Shown here in pieces: positions 1 through 7,379 of a stretch of 10,382 bases of DNA. Source of the stretch: Chlamydiota bacterium (GTDB lineage Bacteria; Auribacterota; UBA3054; B51-G9). Made by a program: the position numbers and the translations under genes. The stretch covers positions 1 to 10,382 of the forward strand of contig QMOL01000072.1 of the NCBI GenBank assembly GCA_003648225.1. The letters are read 5' to 3'. Positions within the stretch are counted from its first letter, which is position 1, and each line of letters begins with the position of its first letter. The notes beneath the pieces are model-generated. The model ran no database searches. It was not told the DNA's origin and saw only the letters and a program-made list of their open reading frames with translations.

Positions 1-882
1 AACCGCGTCGGAGTTTTAGGACATTATTACTGCGGAATGCTTGACGTTTACAGCGACTTAACACAACAGTCCGCGACTTTCGGCAATCATTTTGAACTGC
101 TTGAAATGTGTGAGTTAAATCAGTATCGCGAAAACGCAACTGAAAAACAGATTGATGAAAAAGTTAAACAGTTCTATGATGAATTTATCGTCGATGATGA
201 GTGCGGCGAATTCGAACTCCGCCGCGCGGCAAAAACGTCTGTTGCGCTTGATGTTCTCATAGAAAAAAATCAACTCGGTGCAATGGCGTATTATTATGAC
301 AGTGTTGACGGAAATAAATATCAGGATATTATTACTTCCGTTATCGCCGGAAATACTTTGCTTACAGCGCATCATATTCCCATCGCGGGCGAATGTGAAA
401 TCAAAAATGTTCAGGCGATGAAAATAATGGATGAATTCGGTGCTGGCGGCTCTTTCTCTGAACTTTATTCCATGGATTTTAATGAAGATGTAATTATGTT
501 CGGACATGACGGTCCGGCTCATTTTGCAATTGCCGAAGACAAAGTTAAACTTGTTCCTCTTTCGGTCTATCATGGAAAACCCGGGAAAGGGTTGTCAATT
601 CAAATGCGTGTAAAAAATGGACCGGTAACTTTGCTCGCGGTTGTTCAGGACGGAAGCAGAAAACTTAAGCTTCTTGTTGCGGAAGGTAAATCGGTTCCGG
701 GACCCATTTTTGAAATTGGCAACACGAACAGCAGATATAAATTCAATATGTCGGCAAAAGAATTTATGAATAAATGGTGCATGGCGGGACCGGCGCATCA
801 TTGTGCTATCGGAACGGGTCACATAAGCGGAAAGATAGAAAAGCTTGCCGCGATATTTGATATGGAAATAATTAAAGTTTGA
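1..882 (+). CDS. L-arabinose/L-fucose isomerase-like sugar isomerase, 5' end cut by window
   Basis: The reading frame is open from the first base, so the gene begins outside the window; the visible part is 293 residues of a family usually near 470-500. It resembles L-arabinose isomerase (AraA) and the related fucose-isomerase-like proteins, which interconvert aldoses and ketoses in the cytoplasm using a divalent metal. Counting from the first codon, the four active-site positions of E. coli AraA (E306, E333, H350, H450) seem present: E131 in GECEIK, E154 in SFSELY, H169 in GHDGP, and the GPAHH pair at 266-267. The segment near the left edge (VLGHYYCGMLDVYSDL) fits the central domain of the family. 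All four sites being kept suggests an active enzyme, but the true sugar cannot be read from the sequence and need not be arabinose. A 170-bp gap separates it from the next gene, so a shared operon is uncertain. Confidence 0.85.
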   Translation, partial: NRVGVLGHYYCGMLDVYSDLTQQSATFGNHFELLEMCELNQYRENATEKQIDEKVKQFYDEFIVDDECGEFELRRAAKTSVALDVLIEKNQLGAMAYYYDSVDGNKYQDIITSVIAGNTLLTAHHIPIAGECEIKNVQAMKIMDEFGAGGSFSELYSMDFNEDVIMFGHDGPAHFAIAEDKVKLVPLSVYHGKPGKGLSIQMRVKNGPVTLLAVVQDGSRKLKLLVAEGKSVPGPIFEIGNTNSRYKFNMSAKEFMNKWCMAGPAHHCAIGTGHISGKIEKLAAIFDMEIIKV

Positions 883-1052
883 AATTTGAAATTTAAAATT
901 CAACGTTCAACCTTATAAACACTCAATATTCAATACGACACGGGCGCGCTTTTAAAGCAGAAATATTCAATGATAAAATTAGGAACCGTATATTTACTTT
1001 TTTGATTGCTTATTTTACTGTTGATTATTGAACCTAAAAAAAGAAAAAATTT

Positions 1053-3080
1053 ATGGAAAAATCTATTCTAATAGTTATAACAACTCTGATGCTTGGGCTT
1101 TGCAACCATGTATTCGCTGAAGATACAACATCACCCGGTAAAATAAAAACTCTTACCGCGATAACCGGTGTAAATGATGGTGAAATAAAATTAAAATTTA
1201 CAGCTCCCGGTGATGATAATTATTCAGCGGCAGATACACTTAACGGCACTTATTTCATACAATACTCCACAAAAAGTAATGCGGTTTGGAATTATAAAAA
1301 CGCACAGGTAAAAAAAATAATTAAAAATGTTAATTATGGCGAAACAAATAAACTTATTGTCGCAATGCTTGGAGATACGCAATTTGGATTTCCAACAGGT
1401 GTGAATCCTGAGCCGGCTCTTAGTAATGCGGTATTCACCATGATGGATATTTCAAATTTAACGCATGATTTTTTTATAGTTGCAGGTGATTTAATACAAC
1501 CTAATGTTAATTTTTGGCCATACCATCACAAATATATAGAAGGTATGGCTACCAGACCACAGTATTTCATCGCCGGCAACGCCGAGAGATATTTAACTTT
1601 AGAAAATTATGCGAAGGAAACGGGATTTCCAATAGGCGGTTATACGGTAGAAAAACGCGGCATACGTTTTATATTTTTAAACACCGCAGAAACTTCGGGG
1701 AAAACTGCCCATATCTGTCATGTAGGCGATGAACAGATGAAATGGCTCCGTAAAGAGTTGGCTTCAAATACTAATATTACAACATTTATTCTTTTTCATG
1801 CCCCTATGCTGAACTCTACCTATGGCAGTCACAAGGAAAATGAATTTTATATGAAAGAGTCAACTGAAATGCGGCATTTGTTTAAAAAGTATCCTAATAT
1901 CGTTTTTATTGGTAATGGTCATATGCATCACCAATACACCCAATCCCCTGACTCTAACGGTAGAGATTCATTCGCTATTGAAAGCAATGTTTTTTTCGTA
2001 AGTTTGCCCAGGCCTCCTCAATCGTTTTTTGTTGAAATATACAATGATGAAATAATAGTTCGACCGCGTAACAGTCAAAAAAAAGTATGGGAATCTGTGG
2101 CAGCTTATGGAAGCAATCATACCGTAAGCACTACTTTAACCCCAAAGACGCTTGACAACCAGGAACTTACCATATCCGATTTGACGCCTGGACAGACCTA
2201 TTATTTAAAGGTATGGACTATGGATGAATCTTCTAATATAAGCAAGCAATCAATTGTTGCTGTAGCTGCTGCCAAAAAACTTCCACCAACTGCTCCCGAC
2301 AAGCCAAAGTTACCATTTATTGAAAACGCTACAGCTGATATTAATATAAATATTGTCGACTTGACCCCGGAGTTCTCAGCAATTTTTAATGATGCTAATA
2401 TTTTTGATACCGCGAAATTTTATGAAATAGAAGTTGAGAAAATTACAAATACTGTAATTGATGAATTTGATAACAATGATTTTTCCGCATATTCGCTTTG
2501 TGCTCTTACCGGCATTTCGGAAAGTAACGGTGCTTTCTCTGCCACTTCAGTAACAGCCGACCCTTTCTTTTGGAAAAATTTATCTCCACCCATAAACGGA
2601 AGTGCTTTTAATACTGTTATTGTACGTATGAAAACCAACTTTAAGAATCCGTTTTTAACAATTTATTGGGAAAATGAAGATGGAGGATTTGACGTTACTC
2701 GTAAAGCAACATCTTCAAATGTACGTATAGAAGGTGAGTGGACAACATATTTTGTTGATTTGAAAGACCATAAGAATTGGATGGGTAAAATAATCAAAAA
2801 ACTTCGGATTGACCCTTTTGACCTTAATAATAAATCTGTCGAAGTAGATTATATAAAAATACTTTCCGCAAATGGGAACGGAATACGGGTGTGGTCAAGC
2901 GGAAAAAAATCTATGACTCCTTTGGCTATTGGCAAAAGAACAAAAGATATATCATACGATGGAATTAAACTTGAGCCCGGGAATTTATATAATTGGCGTA
3001 TGAAATTCTGGGACAGTAATGGTTTAGAGAGTCCCTGGTGTGACTGGAATACATTTTACTATGGCAACAAAACTCTTTAA
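1053..3080 (+). CDS. secreted calcineurin-like metallophosphoesterase with two interrupted fibronectin-like domains
   Basis: The 675-residue protein starts with a signal peptide (about 1-22, cleavage after VFA) and is likely exported. Residues 27-89 look like the first half of a fibronectin type III-like domain; its expected second half (TISDLTPGQTYYLKVWTMDE) appears only at about 352-406. Between them lies a calcineurin-like phosphoesterase domain (about 95-345) with motifs GDTQ (107-110), GD (145-146), GNAE (175-178), FHAP (248-251) and GHMHH (289-293). Two positions are unusual: Gln replaces His in the first motif, and Ala replaces the usual His of GNHE/D. Residues about 434-464 and 609-670 look like halves of a second fibronectin-like domain, split by a galactose-binding-like module (about 465-608, ending in VEVDYIKI). 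Family members hydrolyse phosphoesters using two metals; here the substrate is unknown and activity is doubtful. The start has only an A-rich leader. Confidence 0.85.
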   Translation: MEKSILIVITTLMLGLCNHVFAEDTTSPGKIKTLTAITGVNDGEIKLKFTAPGDDNYSAADTLNGTYFIQYSTKSNAVWNYKNAQVKKIIKNVNYGETNKLIVAMLGDTQFGFPTGVNPEPALSNAVFTMMDISNLTHDFFIVAGDLIQPNVNFWPYHHKYIEGMATRPQYFIAGNAERYLTLENYAKETGFPIGGYTVEKRGIRFIFLNTAETSGKTAHICHVGDEQMKWLRKELASNTNITTFILFHAPMLNSTYGSHKENEFYMKESTEMRHLFKKYPNIVFIGNGHMHHQYTQSPDSNGRDSFAIESNVFFVSLPRPPQSFFVEIYNDEIIVRPRNSQKKVWESVAAYGSNHTVSTTLTPKTLDNQELTISDLTPGQTYYLKVWTMDESSNISKQSIVAVAAAKKLPPTAPDKPKLPFIENATADININIVDLTPEFSAIFNDANIFDTAKFYEIEVEKITNTVIDEFDNNDFSAYSLCALTGISESNGAFSATSVTADPFFWKNLSPPINGSAFNTVIVRMKTNFKNPFLTIYWENEDGGFDVTRKATSSNVRIEGEWTTYFVDLKDHKNWMGKIIKKLRIDPFDLNNKSVEVDYIKILSANGNGIRVWSSGKKSMTPLAIGKRTKDISYDGIKLEPGNLYNWRMKFWDSNGLESPWCDWNTFYYGNKTL

Positions 3081-3416
3081 CCGGTTTCTATCCATCATTT
3101 ATAATTTTATTATTTATTAAAATTAAGGGATGATAAATTCAAATTAAAATGCCAACCGAAATAATCATATCAAGATTAAATAGGTTCATTTTTCTTTTTT
3201 TACCATCCGTTGCAACTTGTTCCAAAATGGAACAGGTTGATTCTTTAGAAAGTTTACCCTCCATTACAGATAACAGAAATATTACTTTTTGTCAAAATAT
3301 CACTGTAATTGTGTTACGGCAAGTATTTAAAAAATCCATAAATTCAGATACATTATCCGTAATGTGAAATTAATTATATCTTTATTGTAAATATTTGTCA
3401 CGTTATTGAATTGTTA
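3081..3416. other. intergenic stretch without a convincing gene
   Basis: No recognisable coding sequence is seen between the phosphoesterase stop and the sulfatase promoter. Shortly after the stop, an AT-only inverted repeat (TAATTTTA at 3102-3109, TAAAATTA at 3118-3125) could fold, but it is too weak to call a terminator. The one structured element is the 12-bp hairpin at 3213-3239, listed separately. The rest is AT-rich with short homopolymer runs. Confidence 0.6.
3213..3239. repeat. strong intergenic hairpin (12-bp inverted repeat)
   Basis: Arms CAACTTGTTCCA (3213-3224) and TGGAACAGGTTG (3228-3239) pair over 12 bp with a single G-T wobble around a three-base AAA loop. No T-run follows on the plus strand, and a T-run precedes it at 3189-3201, so it does not look like a plus-strand intrinsic terminator; on the minus strand that run reads as A. 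It could be an operator-like palindrome, a structured RNA element or a copy of a dispersed palindromic repeat. Its inner core TGTTCCA-AAA-TGGAACA is fully symmetric. Confidence 0.65.
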
Positions 3417-3445
3417 TTGAAAACAATACGCGAATAGATTATACT
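3417..3445 (+). promoter_or_regulatory. sigma-70-type promoter of the sulfatase remnant
   Basis: TTGAAA (3417-3422) and TATACT (3440-3445) are separated by exactly 17 bases, close to the sigma-70 consensus. Transcription would start near 3452, leaving a short leader of about 15 bases before the ATG at 3467. It points directly at the degraded sulfatase gene, so the promoter seems to have outlived the gene. Confidence 0.55.
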
Positions 3446-3466
3446 ATTAATAAAACAATTAATCCA

Positions 3467-3830
3467 ATGAATAATAATTCCAATTCTTCAAATCCTCTTT
3501 CCCGGAGAAAATTTTTTAAAAACGGCGCAATCGGAATGGCAGGATTTGACAAATAAAAATAAGGTTTGGGGTAACACCGCTTATGACGCAACCGTAAATG
3601 CCAAAAATAAGTTTCCGGTTCAATACAAACTTCTTCAGCGTACATTTAAAAGACCTGCGGAAGAACTTTACGATTTGCACACCGCCCCGGGAGAAATCAA
3701 CAATTTAGTCAATGACCCACGTTATGCTGAATTTCTTAAGAAAATGCGTGCTGCGATGAAAAAATGGCGAAAAAATACTGATGATAAAATAGATAATCCG
3801 AGGAAAATTGTTAGACGACAAAATTATTAA
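3467..3830 (+). pseudogene. sulfatase remnant: Tat leader joined out of frame to the C-terminal tail
   Basis: The ATG at 3467 opens a 29-codon frame ending at TAA 3554-3556. It encodes a twin-arginine signal (SRRKFFKNGAIGMAG), typical of exported sulfatases in Lentisphaerota and Planctomycetota. A different frame then carries a typical sulfatase C-terminus, with the motif RPAEELYDLHTAPGEINNL followed by a helix-like tail, and stops at 3828-3830. Sulfatases are usually 450-550 residues; here the whole catalytic core, including the Cys/Ser-x-Pro-x-Arg motif that becomes formylglycine, is gone. The junction lies near 3546-3560. The simplest reading is one large internal deletion that also shifted the frame. 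The stop codon of the tail falls inside the first unit of the 16-bp repeat array. No enzymatic function is possible; at most a short Tat-leader peptide could be made. Confidence 0.8.
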
Positions 3831-3912
3831 GAGACAAAATTATTTAGCGACAAAATTATTAGGTGACAAAATTATTTAGTGACAAAATTATTAAGCGACA
3901 AAATCATTTTGA
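3817..3912. repeat. 16-bp tandem repeat array, six units
   Basis: Six consecutive units start at 3817, 3833, 3849, 3865, 3881 and 3897. The first five begin GACAAAATTATT and end in variable AAGA, TAGC, AGGT, TAGT or AAGC; the last is diverged (GACAAAATCATT). The period is exactly 16 bp, so it is not codon-phased and does not encode a repeated peptide. It begins at the very end of the sulfatase remnant. The units abut with no spacers, so this is not a CRISPR array. Confidence 0.9.
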
Positions 3913-4034
3913 AAAACAACTTTCTAATTATTAACCTACAATTAAATATTTATTAACTGATTAATTAAAGAAGCATTTCCATTTAATCATTTAAAACTTG
4001 ATTTTTTAAGAGATGACTATTTACTTTTCCTTTT

Positions 4035-4063
4035 AAAATGATTTTGTCCCAAATGATTTTGTC
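4035..4063. repeat. two inverted copies of the repeat motif
   Basis: AAAATGATTTTGTC (4035-4048) is the exact reverse complement of the start of the last array unit (3897-3910). A second copy, AAATGATTTTGTC, lies at 4051-4063. The array and these copies bracket about 120 bases of AT-rich sequence in opposite orientation. The end of the second copy gives a TTGTCA that could serve as a poor -35 element for the DUF445 gene, but no good -10 follows. Confidence 0.8.
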
Positions 4064-4116
4064 ATCTATTAACTCTACTATGAATAATAAAACTTAAGCA
4101 TTATGATTTCGATAAA

Positions 4117-5451
4117 ATGAATTTTAAAACTTTAAGAAATATCCTTTTAATCGCTTTGCCGATTATCGTGCTTTTATGCTTTATCGGTAAACTTATTAAT
4201 AATGATTATTATTGGGTAAATTTCATTTTCGCCGTGAGTCTTTCCGGTTTGGTCGGTTTGGGTACAAACTCAATTGCTATCCGCATGCTTTTCAGGCCGA
4301 AATATCCAACTTGCTTCGGGAAATGGCGACAGGGAATTTTACCGCGACATCAGAATGAAATTGCTGATACGATAGGCGAAGCGGCAAAAATAGAGATAAT
4401 GAACGAAGAGAATATAAGGGCTTATATTGAACAATCAACGATAATTGAGAATACGATAAAAGAGATAAGTTTTTTTCTTCAGGGAGCGATTGAGAATAAA
4501 AAAACACGGGACATAATTCATCAAAAAATTATTGAGATTTATAACGAATACGCGGATGATATTTTTGAAAAACTGATTGAGAAAACTGATAAAGCGATTG
4601 TAGATTTTTTCTCTAATAAATGGGATTCGGAAACTTTCTGGAAAAATATACGGCCGCAAATCGAAAAGGGCTTTGAAAAATTAAACGTTGAAAAAGAATT
4701 TACAAAAAAAATTATCAGTCAGTTGGTTGACGCAGCACCCGAAATATCTTTAATAATTAAAAACGCGATTATAAAATATGTTAGTAAAGGAAAACACGAA
4801 AATCCGTGGGAATGGATTAAACATAAGCTCGCAAGCAAATATGTTGATGATAAAAAAATTAAAGTAACAATATTAAAATATATCCGCGATCCCTCTTTTA
4901 AAACCAAGGTTTTAAATTATTTGGAAAATAATATTGATAATATCACCTCTTTCCTCGATAAACATCCAAAAAAAATCGCTGCTGCTCATGACTGGCTGAA
5001 AGAACACGCACGGCAACTCGGTAAAGACAAACTTGTTCCTTACACAAAGACAAAAATTGAAGCTTATTTGAATTCAGATGAATCATGGGAAAGTATGGAT
5101 AAATACATTCACAAAACCATGCTGCTCCTGATAAGTAAAATTCCCGAAATGTCAGAAGATGAGGAAATAATCAATTCTATTAAAAAAGCGGTGCCGGAAA
5201 TTATGCAGGGCGTTGATGTAAAATTAATGGTCAGCGAAATTATCAAAAAGAAAGACTCTGATGAATTCGAAAAAATGATCCGCGATACGACTGATAAACA
5301 TCTCGCCGCGGTAGAAGTCCTCGGCGGATTACTAGGAATGGCGGCCGGATTAGCATTAATCAACAAATGGTTTGTGATATTTGTGCCGGGAATTCTTGGT
5401 ATTTTTCTTTTAACAGAAAAAATATTTACAAAAACTAAATCAAAGTCATAA
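4117..5451 (+). CDS. DUF445 family membrane protein
   Basis: The 444-residue protein matches the DUF445 family (YheB/YjiN-like), whose molecular function is not settled. Residues about 9-27 and 33-55 form N-terminal membrane segments. The second leads into the family signature: LGTNSIAIRMLFRP at about 48-61, then GILPRHQNEIADTIGE at about 73-88. The middle (about 90-395) is long, charged and mostly helical, likely on one side of the membrane. A C-terminal hydrophobic pair (about 400-435, LGGLLGMAAGLALI then VIFVPGILGIFLL) returns to the membrane. This N- and C-terminal membrane layout with a helical middle is normal for the family, and the gene looks full length. The start lacks a clear ribosome binding site. 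It lies between two pseudogenes, so context gives no hint of role; the nitrilase remnant starts 26 bases downstream. Confidence 0.88.
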   Translation: MNFKTLRNILLIALPIIVLLCFIGKLINNDYYWVNFIFAVSLSGLVGLGTNSIAIRMLFRPKYPTCFGKWRQGILPRHQNEIADTIGEAAKIEIMNEENIRAYIEQSTIIENTIKEISFFLQGAIENKKTRDIIHQKIIEIYNEYADDIFEKLIEKTDKAIVDFFSNKWDSETFWKNIRPQIEKGFEKLNVEKEFTKKIISQLVDAAPEISLIIKNAIIKYVSKGKHENPWEWIKHKLASKYVDDKKIKVTILKYIRDPSFKTKVLNYLENNIDNITSFLDKHPKKIAAAHDWLKEHARQLGKDKLVPYTKTKIEAYLNSDESWESMDKYIHKTMLLLISKIPEMSEDEEIINSIKKAVPEIMQGVDVKLMVSEIIKKKDSDEFEKMIRDTTDKHLAAVEVLGGLLGMAAGLALINKWFVIFVPGILGIFLLTEKIFTKTKSKS

Positions 5452-5477
5452 ATAAAAAAACTAAGAATATTAACAAA

Positions 5478-6000
5478 ATGAAAAATATGTCATGGAAAAA
5501 TTTTAAAAAAGTTAAGGTAGCCGCCGTTCAACTCTTCTCGCCGGGCAAAAAGAAATAATATCTATGTAATTGCCGGTGGATGGGAAGAATTTGAAAACGA
5601 TGAATATTCAAATACAGCATTTCTTTTCGGCAGAAATGGTAAAATAATCGGTAAACATAACAAAGTTCATCCCGCCGTTGGGTCAAAAAGTCCTTATTTC
5701 TGGCCGCCGGATAAGCCGCATGATATAGAATGGGAGATGAAAAAAGGGGATGGATTTAACGTCTTTGAACTGGACTTTGGTACTATCGGGATAATGACCT
5801 GCTATGACGGCTACTTTTCCGAATCGGCGGATATTTTGTCGCTTAAGGGTGCGGAAATCGATTTGGAGGCGTTGCGAATTCAGCGAAAGCACAGCCGTGT
5901 TTTCCATCAGAGGGAACCCGGAAAATATGGTATTATTACACAAAGAATGTACCCGCAGGATAAGTATAAAAATTGGCGTGAAGATACGAATCCGAAGTGA
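5478..6000 (+). pseudogene. nitrilase-family (carbon-nitrogen hydrolase) remnant
   Basis: The ATG at 5478 begins a frame with the family's first strand (KVKVAAVQLFSPG) but stops at 5556-5558. From about 5551 another frame continues with NIYVIAGGWEE, the Lys motif GKHNKVH (Lys codon 5662-5664) and the nucleophile motif MTCYDGYFSES (Cys codon 5800-5802). It ends in a family-like tail (EIDLEALRIQRKH, then REPGKYGIITQ) and a TGA at 5998-6000. The family uses a Glu-Lys-Cys triad to cleave amides or nitriles. The Glu lies in the roughly 70 residues lost between strand one and NIYVIAGG, so the enzyme is dead. A second loss seems to lie after LSLKGAEI, where the next words belong to the extreme C-terminus. 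About 170 codons remain of about 270-310. The frame reads on past the TGA to 6066 without recognisable motifs. Confidence 0.82.
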
Positions 6001-6099
6001 AAAACCATTATATTTCGCGTTAGTTCCCGGCGTACATGGGCTGTGTATGCTGTGATGCCGGATTAATTTGCGATGTTAGATTTGCAATTTTAGATTTAA

Positions 6100-6113
6100 G
6101 ACAAAATTATTAA
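6100..6113 (+). repeat. single copy of the GACAAAATTATT motif
   Basis: GACAAAATTATTAA matches the first unit of the 16-bp array at 3817, but here stands alone between the nitrilase remnant and the glycosyltransferase gene. The preceding bases (6067-6099) are low-complexity AT-rich sequence. It is the second pseudogene in the window to be followed by this motif. Confidence 0.6.
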
Positions 6114-6135
6114 TTCCAAATCACCGGATCGTTAA

Positions 6136-7314
6136 ATGATAAAATTATATAATATGAATTTAAATAAACTGAAAATTGTTACCGTTTTACATTATTACGC
6201 GACAGGACCGGGCCAGGAATTACACCAATGGCTTTGTGATAATCATATCTGCAGGTCGATGTTAATTGAGCACTCTTTTCCTTTTTCCTCGCGGGATTAC
6301 GCGAGGATTGAGTCGGTTGATTCTTCGGGAAATAAAACGGTAAAAAAACTTAATAGAAAAAAACTCCCGATTTATTTCGGTTACTTTCTCGACTTTTTTA
6401 GAACTCTCCGCATATTGAAAAATGAAAAATTCGACATCTATGTCGGAAATGGATGCTTTGACTCACTCGCGGGAATCGTGGCTAAATGGCTCGGTAAAAC
6501 AGATAAAGTTGTTCTTTATACAATCGATTACGCACCAAACGCCGGGGGAAAACTTTACGCTTTCCTCTACCGTTCAATCGACAGATTTTGCTGTTACCAT
6601 GTTGACACGATATGGAACTTATCTGACAGAATGCACGAAGCACGTCTTGCGGATGGGATGAATGAAAAAAGATGTGCTTCGGCGTTCAGAGTACCTCACG
6701 GCACACACGCCAAAAAGATGCGTTTATTAATTCCGGAGAATCCCAATAAATACGCGGTCGCCTTTATGGGGCATATATTAAAAAAATCAGGACTGCAGCT
6801 TTTTATGAAAGGAATGAAACCTTTGCTTGATGAAATGCCGGAAATCCATTTGGAGGTTTTAGGCGGCGGAGAATATCTTGACTCATTAAAATCTCTTTCC
6901 AAAGAATTAGGTATTGAAAAAAATGTGACTTTTTACGGCTTTATTGAAAATCACGATGAACTGGAAAAGAAACTCGCGCAGTGCGGAATAGGTTTAGCTT
7001 TATATTCTCCTGAAGAAGCAGGATTTTCTTATTGTGCCGATCCCGGAAAACTTAAAGTCTATCTCGCGTGCGGCTTGCCGATAATTGTTGTTGGAGTGCC
7101 TCAGGTCGCAGATGAAATTGATGAGCGCGGAGCCGGAGTGAAAATTGATTATGATATTAAATCAATGACTCACGCTCTGAAAAAAATTCTTGACAATTAT
7201 GAAGAATACAAAAGTAACGCTCTTGAAATGGCTGATGAATACGACTGGGATAATGTCTTCAGAAAGGCGTTGGAAAAGTTAGGATGTATTTTTGAACACA
7301 CAAATATAACATAA
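6136..7314 (+). CDS. GT4-like glycosyltransferase (GT-B fold)
   Basis: The 392-residue protein has the two-lobed layout of family 4 glycosyltransferases, cytoplasmic or membrane-associated enzymes that move sugars from nucleotide donors. The N-terminal lobe (to about 200) starts with a beta strand (LKIVTVLHYY) and includes FDIYVGNGCFDSLAG near 99-113. The C-terminal donor lobe has MGHILKKSGLQLFMKGM (211-227), the strand VLGGGEYLDSL (241-251), FYGFIENHDELEKKLAQC (266-283) and DPGKLKVYLACGLPIIV (302-318), which matches the usual nucleotide-sugar site. The acidic residue expected before that motif is not in its standard E-x7-E form (PEEAGFSYCADPGKLK). The start could also be the Met at residue 7 (6154); no ribosome binding site decides between them. 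With the DUF268 gene nearby it suggests surface polysaccharide synthesis, but donor and acceptor are unknown. Confidence 0.85.
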   Translation: MIKLYNMNLNKLKIVTVLHYYATGPGQELHQWLCDNHICRSMLIEHSFPFSSRDYARIESVDSSGNKTVKKLNRKKLPIYFGYFLDFFRTLRILKNEKFDIYVGNGCFDSLAGIVAKWLGKTDKVVLYTIDYAPNAGGKLYAFLYRSIDRFCCYHVDTIWNLSDRMHEARLADGMNEKRCASAFRVPHGTHAKKMRLLIPENPNKYAVAFMGHILKKSGLQLFMKGMKPLLDEMPEIHLEVLGGGEYLDSLKSLSKELGIEKNVTFYGFIENHDELEKKLAQCGIGLALYSPEEAGFSYCADPGKLKVYLACGLPIIVVGVPQVADEIDERGAGVKIDYDIKSMTHALKKILDNYEEYKSNALEMADEYDWDNVFRKALEKLGCIFEHTNIT

Positions 7315-7333
7315 CGTAACCGTTTCGGTTTCG
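7315..7333. terminator. weak hairpin between convergent genes
   Basis: AACCG-TTT-CGGTT (7318-7330) can extend by two further pairs beyond one mismatch. It lies just after the glycosyltransferase stop, where two transcripts converge, which is a likely place for termination. No T-run follows on either strand, so this is a weak call. Confidence 0.25.
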
Positions 7334-7379
7334 CTTACACTAGTTATTGCAATTATTATGTGTAATTAATTAATGACTG

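Noticed and set aside
880..905. Possible repeat of GAAATTT after the isomerase stop
   Set aside because: Only two short copies in low-complexity sequence; no clear structure.
3102..3125. AT-only inverted repeat as terminator of the phosphoesterase gene
   Set aside because: The stem has no GC pairs and no T-run follows.
3149..3367. A 72-codon open frame on the plus strand
   Set aside because: It has no family resemblance and no ribosome binding site, and it contains the hairpin at 3213-3239; it is probably a chance frame.
3817..3912. CRISPR array
   Set aside because: The units are 16 bp and contiguous with no unique spacers; no cas genes are present.
4059..4088. Promoter for the DUF445 gene (TTGTCA then AATAAT, 18-base gap)
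   Set aside because: The -10 match is poor, and the -35-like part is simply the end of a repeat copy.
5804..6055. An 83-codon frame overlapping the nitrilase remnant
   Set aside because: It is an out-of-frame shadow; the nitrilase motifs are in the other frame.
6082..6110. Promoter for the glycosyltransferase gene (TTGCAA then AATTAT, 17-base gap)
   Set aside because: The match is weak in very AT-rich sequence and overlaps the repeat motif.
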